From JANMCE01 sp031410595 (GTDB taxonomy: Bacteria > Actinomycetota > Acidimicrobiia > Acidimicrobiales > Ilumatobacteraceae): a stretch of DNA of 39,412 nucleotides. Positions 36,360 to 39,412 of this stretch are shown here, one piece after another (position 1 is the stretch's first letter; each line of letters opens with the position of its first letter). The notes beneath the pieces were generated by a model. The model had not been told where the DNA came from, did not search any database, and worked only from the letters and a program-made list of their open reading frames with translations. The DNA is taken from positions 1-39,412 of the forward strand of contig JANNZM010000147.1 of NCBI GenBank assembly GCA_031410595.1, given 5' to 3'. Both the position numbers and the translations under genes were made by a program.

Positions 36360-38020
36360 TGGCCACGTTGATTCTGGGCCCGATGCTTCGCTATGTGGAC
36401 CAGACTTCGGCGACGATCTTTATCGAGACAGATCGCCCCTGTCGCGTCGCCGTCAACGCATTCGAGACGACAACATTCTCGGTGGACGCACACCACTATG
36501 CGCTGGTCATAGCCGAAGGTCTCGAACCAGGAACCGCCACGGAATATCAGGTCCATCTCGACGGTGTGCTGTGCTGGCCGCCGCCCGACAGCCACTTTCC
36601 GCCAAGCGTCATTCGCACCCTTGGTGGAACGGAACGTCCGTTGCGACTGCTGTTCGGATCGTGTCGGGCCGCCGCTCCGCACCATCCACCCTGGTCGCTT
36701 TCGGCCACGGAAGACCCCCAAGGCCTCGGGGTCGACTCGTTACGAGCGCATGGACTTCGGATGGCTACCCAACCCCCGGCCGTTTGGCCCGATTTGATTC
36801 TCTTCGTCGGCGACCAGATCTACGCCGACGAACCTTCGCCCACGACCCTGGCCCACATAAGGGCCCGGCCGAACCCGAGGAACCTGCCGGAAATCGCCAT
36901 GGGGTTCGCTGACTACGCCCTGCTCTATCACGAGGCCTGGCAGCCCGACGTCGAACGGTGGTTTCTATCGGTGGTACCGAGCACCATGATCTTCGACGAC
37001 CACGAAATGACGGATGACTGGAACATTTCCGGCTCATGGGTTCGTGACATGCGAGCGAAACCATGGTGGCAAGAACACCTCACCGGCGCCCTCATGTCGT
37101 ACTGGATCTACCAACACCTTGGCAACCTTTCACCCGCAGTCATTCGCGAAGAGAACATGCTTGTGCCATTGCTGAGCGATGCGAACCCCGAGGCTACGTT
37201 GCGAGCATGGGCGATTCGGGCGGACCTCACCGCATCCGTCAACGGCGGGTACCGATTCAGTTTTGTGCGTGACTTCGGCAGGACTCGCATCGTGGTCATC
37301 GACTGCCGCAACGCCCGAGTGTTCGAACCGGAGCGAGCCATGGTCGGGCCCGAAGAGTGGGCGTGGGTCGACCGCAGCTGTCGCAATGAGTGTGACCACC
37401 TGTTCCTCGTTACATCCGTACCGGTGCTGGTCACCGGCGGGCTCCATGGTCTACAAAGCTGGAACGCCGCCCTGTGCGACCGAGCGTGGGGGCGACTCGC
37501 CGCGGGGCCGTCCGAGAAGCTCCGGCGCGGGCTGGACCTGGAGGATTGGCCGGCGTTCGAACGATCCTTCGTCCGCATGCTGAACATGATCTCCGAAATC
37601 GCGGGAGGAACTGGCGACTCACAAGGCCGGGAGCGACCTATCACGATCTGCATCCTGTCCGGCGATATTCACTTCAGCTATGTGGCCGAGGCGACGTTGC
37701 CCAACCGGAAGGCCGGTGACAGCAAGGTCTATCAGCTCGTCAGCTCACCCATACGCAACACGCTTGACCGCCGAAAGCGACGCGTCATGCGGTTCGCCAT
37801 CAGCCCGGTCGGGCGAGCGATCGGGCGTTTCCTCCACCGCTCCGTTCGCTCGGACGTCGTCGACGCCACGTGGACGCTCACGCACGGACCGGAGTTCGCC
37901 AACGAACTCGGCGCCCTAAGGATCGACGGTCGATCGCTTGAACTGGTGCTCGAACGGGCCCGACCCGATGAGCACGGCGACCCCATCCTGGAACAAGTCG
38001 TTCGCACCGCACTGAGCTGA
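36359..38020 (+). CDS. PhoD-like metallophosphatase
   Basis: This 553-residue protein of the PhoD/metallophosphatase group has an N-terminal fibronectin-like sandwich (about 1-95) and then the metal-binding motifs LLFGSCRAA, LILFVGDQIYADEP, STMIFDDHEMTDDWN and CILSGDIHFSYVAEA. PhoD enzymes are Fe/Ca phosphodiesterases and phosphatases, often active on teichoic acids or phospholipids. No signal peptide is visible, unlike classic Tat-exported PhoD, so it is probably cytoplasmic. The start overlaps the PAP2 stop by one base (TGATG). It is the last gene of the five-gene operon. Confidence 0.9.
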   Translation: MATLILGPMLRYVDQTSATIFIETDRPCRVAVNAFETTTFSVDAHHYALVIAEGLEPGTATEYQVHLDGVLCWPPPDSHFPPSVIRTLGGTERPLRLLFGSCRAAAPHHPPWSLSATEDPQGLGVDSLRAHGLRMATQPPAVWPDLILFVGDQIYADEPSPTTLAHIRARPNPRNLPEIAMGFADYALLYHEAWQPDVERWFLSVVPSTMIFDDHEMTDDWNISGSWVRDMRAKPWWQEHLTGALMSYWIYQHLGNLSPAVIREENMLVPLLSDANPEATLRAWAIRADLTASVNGGYRFSFVRDFGRTRIVVIDCRNARVFEPERAMVGPEEWAWVDRSCRNECDHLFLVTSVPVLVTGGLHGLQSWNAALCDRAWGRLAAGPSEKLRRGLDLEDWPAFERSFVRMLNMISEIAGGTGDSQGRERPITICILSGDIHFSYVAEATLPNRKAGDSKVYQLVSSPIRNTLDRRKRRVMRFAISPVGRAIGRFLHRSVRSDVVDATWTLTHGPEFANELGALRIDGRSLELVLERARPDEHGDPILEQVVRTALS

Positions 38021-38063
38021 CGCGGCTGTATTCGCAAGCATCACGCTAGGTCGCGGCCTGTTT

Positions 38064-39035
38064 TCATGTTGAGTCGTCGGGCGTCGTGAAGCGAACCGAG
38101 ACGTGTTCCTCGGGACGGCGCTCCTCTTGCTTCGCCATCATGGCGAGGATGGCCTCATCTGGCCCCGTAAGGGGTGGCTGGATGATCGAACGGGGCCACA
38201 ACCGATCCTTTCTCACGACCGTGATCTCCAGGGCATACAGGAAGATCTGCGTGCTCAACAACAAGAAGTAGACAAGGCCAAGCGCAGCGCCGATCGCTCC
38301 ATACAAGTTGGAACTGCGTCGCAGCTGATGGCCCACCAGGCGGACACCGATCGTTTGCAACGCTTGCCAGCCGACTGCCGCGAACACTGTCCCCGGCACA
38401 AGTTGGCGAACGCTGACGTCTCGCGGACTGAGCAGCCAGAACACCGCAAGAAAGAGCGCTCCGCTCGTGAGGCAAGCCCCAACCAGCCCGACGGCGCCGA
38501 CGACGCGGGAGCCTGCGACCAACGATCCGAGAAGTCCCAAAATCATGCTTACCGCCAGCGCAAGTGCGAGCAGACCCAGCACGGCAAGGCCGCGCTTCAT
38601 TCGCACGACGAATGACGGGCGCGATTTGTGCGGCACGTGCCATATTTCGTGAAACGCGTACTGGATCGCCTGGGTGAAACCGAACCCGCCCCACGACAAT
38701 GCAGCAAGGCCAAGGCCAAGGCCCAAACCGCTGCCCGGCAACGCTCGTTGGCCGCCAGTTAACTCGGCACCGACCACCGGAAACTCGGCAACGGCAGAGG
38801 TGCGAATGCGCTCGGCCAACTCGGGAGATCGACGCGCCACAAACGCGGTCACAGTCACCACCACAAGCATCAACGGAAAGAACGACAGGAACCCCGAGAA
38901 CGCGACGAGCGCCGCCAGTTGACCACCGCGATCGTCCCCGTACTTCTTGACGACGCCAACCACAAACCCCGCCGGCTTCGACCGTTGCTGCCAACGATCA
39001 ACCGCCCGGACGAGACGATCAATCAGCACAAGCAT
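38064..39035 (-). CDS. YihY/virulence factor BrkB family membrane protein
   Basis: This 323-residue protein has six membrane helices and the YihY hallmarks: DDRGGQLAALVAFSGFLSFFPLMLVVVTV, LSWGGFGFTQAIQYAFHEIWHVP, GAIGAALGLVYFLLLSTQIFLYALEI. Despite older RNase BN labels, the function is unknown. The ATG at 39035 lies six bases after TAGCGT, so it is probably leaderless. It is convergent with the lipid operon. Confidence 0.9.
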   Translation of the reverse strand: MLVLIDRLVRAVDRWQQRSKPAGFVVGVVKKYGDDRGGQLAALVAFSGFLSFFPLMLVVVTVTAFVARRSPELAERIRTSAVAEFPVVGAELTGGQRALPGSGLGLGLGLAALSWGGFGFTQAIQYAFHEIWHVPHKSRPSFVVRMKRGLAVLGLLALALAVSMILGLLGSLVAGSRVVGAVGLVGACLTSGALFLAVFWLLSPRDVSVRQLVPGTVFAAVGWQALQTIGVRLVGHQLRRSSNLYGAIGAALGLVYFLLLSTQIFLYALEITVVRKDRLWPRSIIQPPLTGPDEAILAMMAKQEERRPEEHVSVRFTTPDDST

Positions 39036-39041
39036 GCCAAC

Positions 39042-39047
39042 ACGCTA
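39042..39047 (-). promoter_or_regulatory. -10 box, leaderless promoter of the YihY-family gene
   Basis: TAGCGT on the minus strand, six bases (GTTGGC), then the ATG at 39035. Confidence 0.5.
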
Positions 39048-39098
39048 CGGGCTTCCAGCACGATCTGCAGGTCCTCGCGAGCATGTCGTCTCCCCGGC

Positions 39099-39412
39099 CT
39101 AGGCAGGCTGCGATGGGGTTGAAACGGCCAGGATGACTTCCAACGCCAGAGCGGTGTCGGTGGCGTCGCGAACCGCGATCGTATCGATGCCCGTCGATTT
39201 GACCGGGAAGTCATTGCCACCCTCGTTGAGCTGATCGCCGAAGAAGAGCACATCGCTCGCAGCCAGGCCCAGCTCGGTGAGAAGGCGACGCATGCCGTAC
39301 GCCTTATCGATGCCTTGGCGCGTCACGTCGACCGATGTACTTCCCCCCGCTCGAACCGAAAGATTCGGGAGCTTCTCGGCCGCATAGGCGCGCAACGCTT
39401 CCTTCTTTGCGC
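39099..39412 (-). CDS. HAD-superfamily (IIB type) phosphatase, partial
   Basis: Only the C-terminal 103 codons are inside the window; the frame stays open to the right edge and the start lies beyond it. The segment GIDKAYGMRRLLTELGLAASDVLFFGDQLNEGGNDFPV carries the HAD lysine and the final GDxxNEGGND acid motif of subclass IIB. This form is typical of sugar-phosphate phosphatases and phosphomannomutase-like enzymes. The substrate cannot be set from this fragment. Confidence 0.85.
   Translation of the reverse strand, partial: AKKEALRAYAAEKLPNLSVRAGGSTSVDVTRQGIDKAYGMRRLLTELGLAASDVLFFGDQLNEGGNDFPVKSTGIDTIAVRDATDTALALEVILAVSTPSQPA

Noticed and set aside
1..39412. CRISPR arrays, insertion sequences, integrases or phage genes
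   Set aside because: No regularly spaced repeats, transposase motifs or phage-type proteins were found.

Overview
The window looks like chromosomal DNA of a high-GC actinomycete, most likely of the class Acidimicrobiia; the class is inference from gene content. Supporting features are a WhiB protein, a pair of ArsA/Get3-like ATPases beside the whiB gene (as around mycobacterial whiB4), mycothiol-linked DinB-type families, many leaderless promoters and frequent GTG/TTG starts. No phage, integrase, insertion sequence or CRISPR array was seen.

Layout. 1-4.3 kb: tRNA-Pro(CGG), a degenerate receiver protein and two ArsA-like ATPases on the minus strand, then a divergent NfeD-like membrane protein and whiB. 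4.4-7.4 kb: selB and selA, the selenocysteine insertion factors, with a small membrane protein upstream. 7.9-10.3 kb: iron-sulfur genes (Mrp carrier, SufR-like regulator, ErpA). 10.4-16.3 kb: a Tat lipoprotein, a compact xanthine-dehydrogenase-like chimera, an unknown protein, a sigma-70 factor, a pterin dehydratase fusion and a lipoprotein. 16.4-21.7 kb: a RelBE-type toxin-antitoxin pair, a DUF418-like membrane protein, a WYL regulator diverging from a TIGR03086 protein across a clear palindromic operator, a PQQ-type sugar dehydrogenase and a cupredoxin.

21.7-29.2 kb is a decaying accessory zone: a beta-lactamase-like pseudogene, a DUF664 remnant, a frameshifted VOC gene, a reductase with a missing central segment, and a rifampin phosphotransferase cut exactly at its ATP-domain boundary. 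They lie among intact SRPBCC, DUF1905, ArsR, ChaB, VTT and VOC genes.

24.6-39.4 kb holds the most interesting signal. Six intergenic sites match GNNT-N16-GGGTA, the promoter type of actinobacterial general-stress sigma factors (SigB/SigF). They stand before chaB, a ketopantoate-reductase-like gene, a GH130 enzyme, an undescribed 70-residue protein on the minus strand, an RsbW-like anti-sigma kinase, and a tightly packed five-gene operon (DUF1206, PAP2, diacylglycerol-kinase-like, PAP2, PhoD-like). This looks like a local stress regulon whose main output is membrane-lipid turnover. A YihY-family membrane protein and a partial HAD phosphatase close the window.

A second genome-style signal is a -10 hexamer (xAnnnT) placed 6-7 bases before the start codon of at least 13 genes. 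This indicates leaderless transcription and fixes several start sites.
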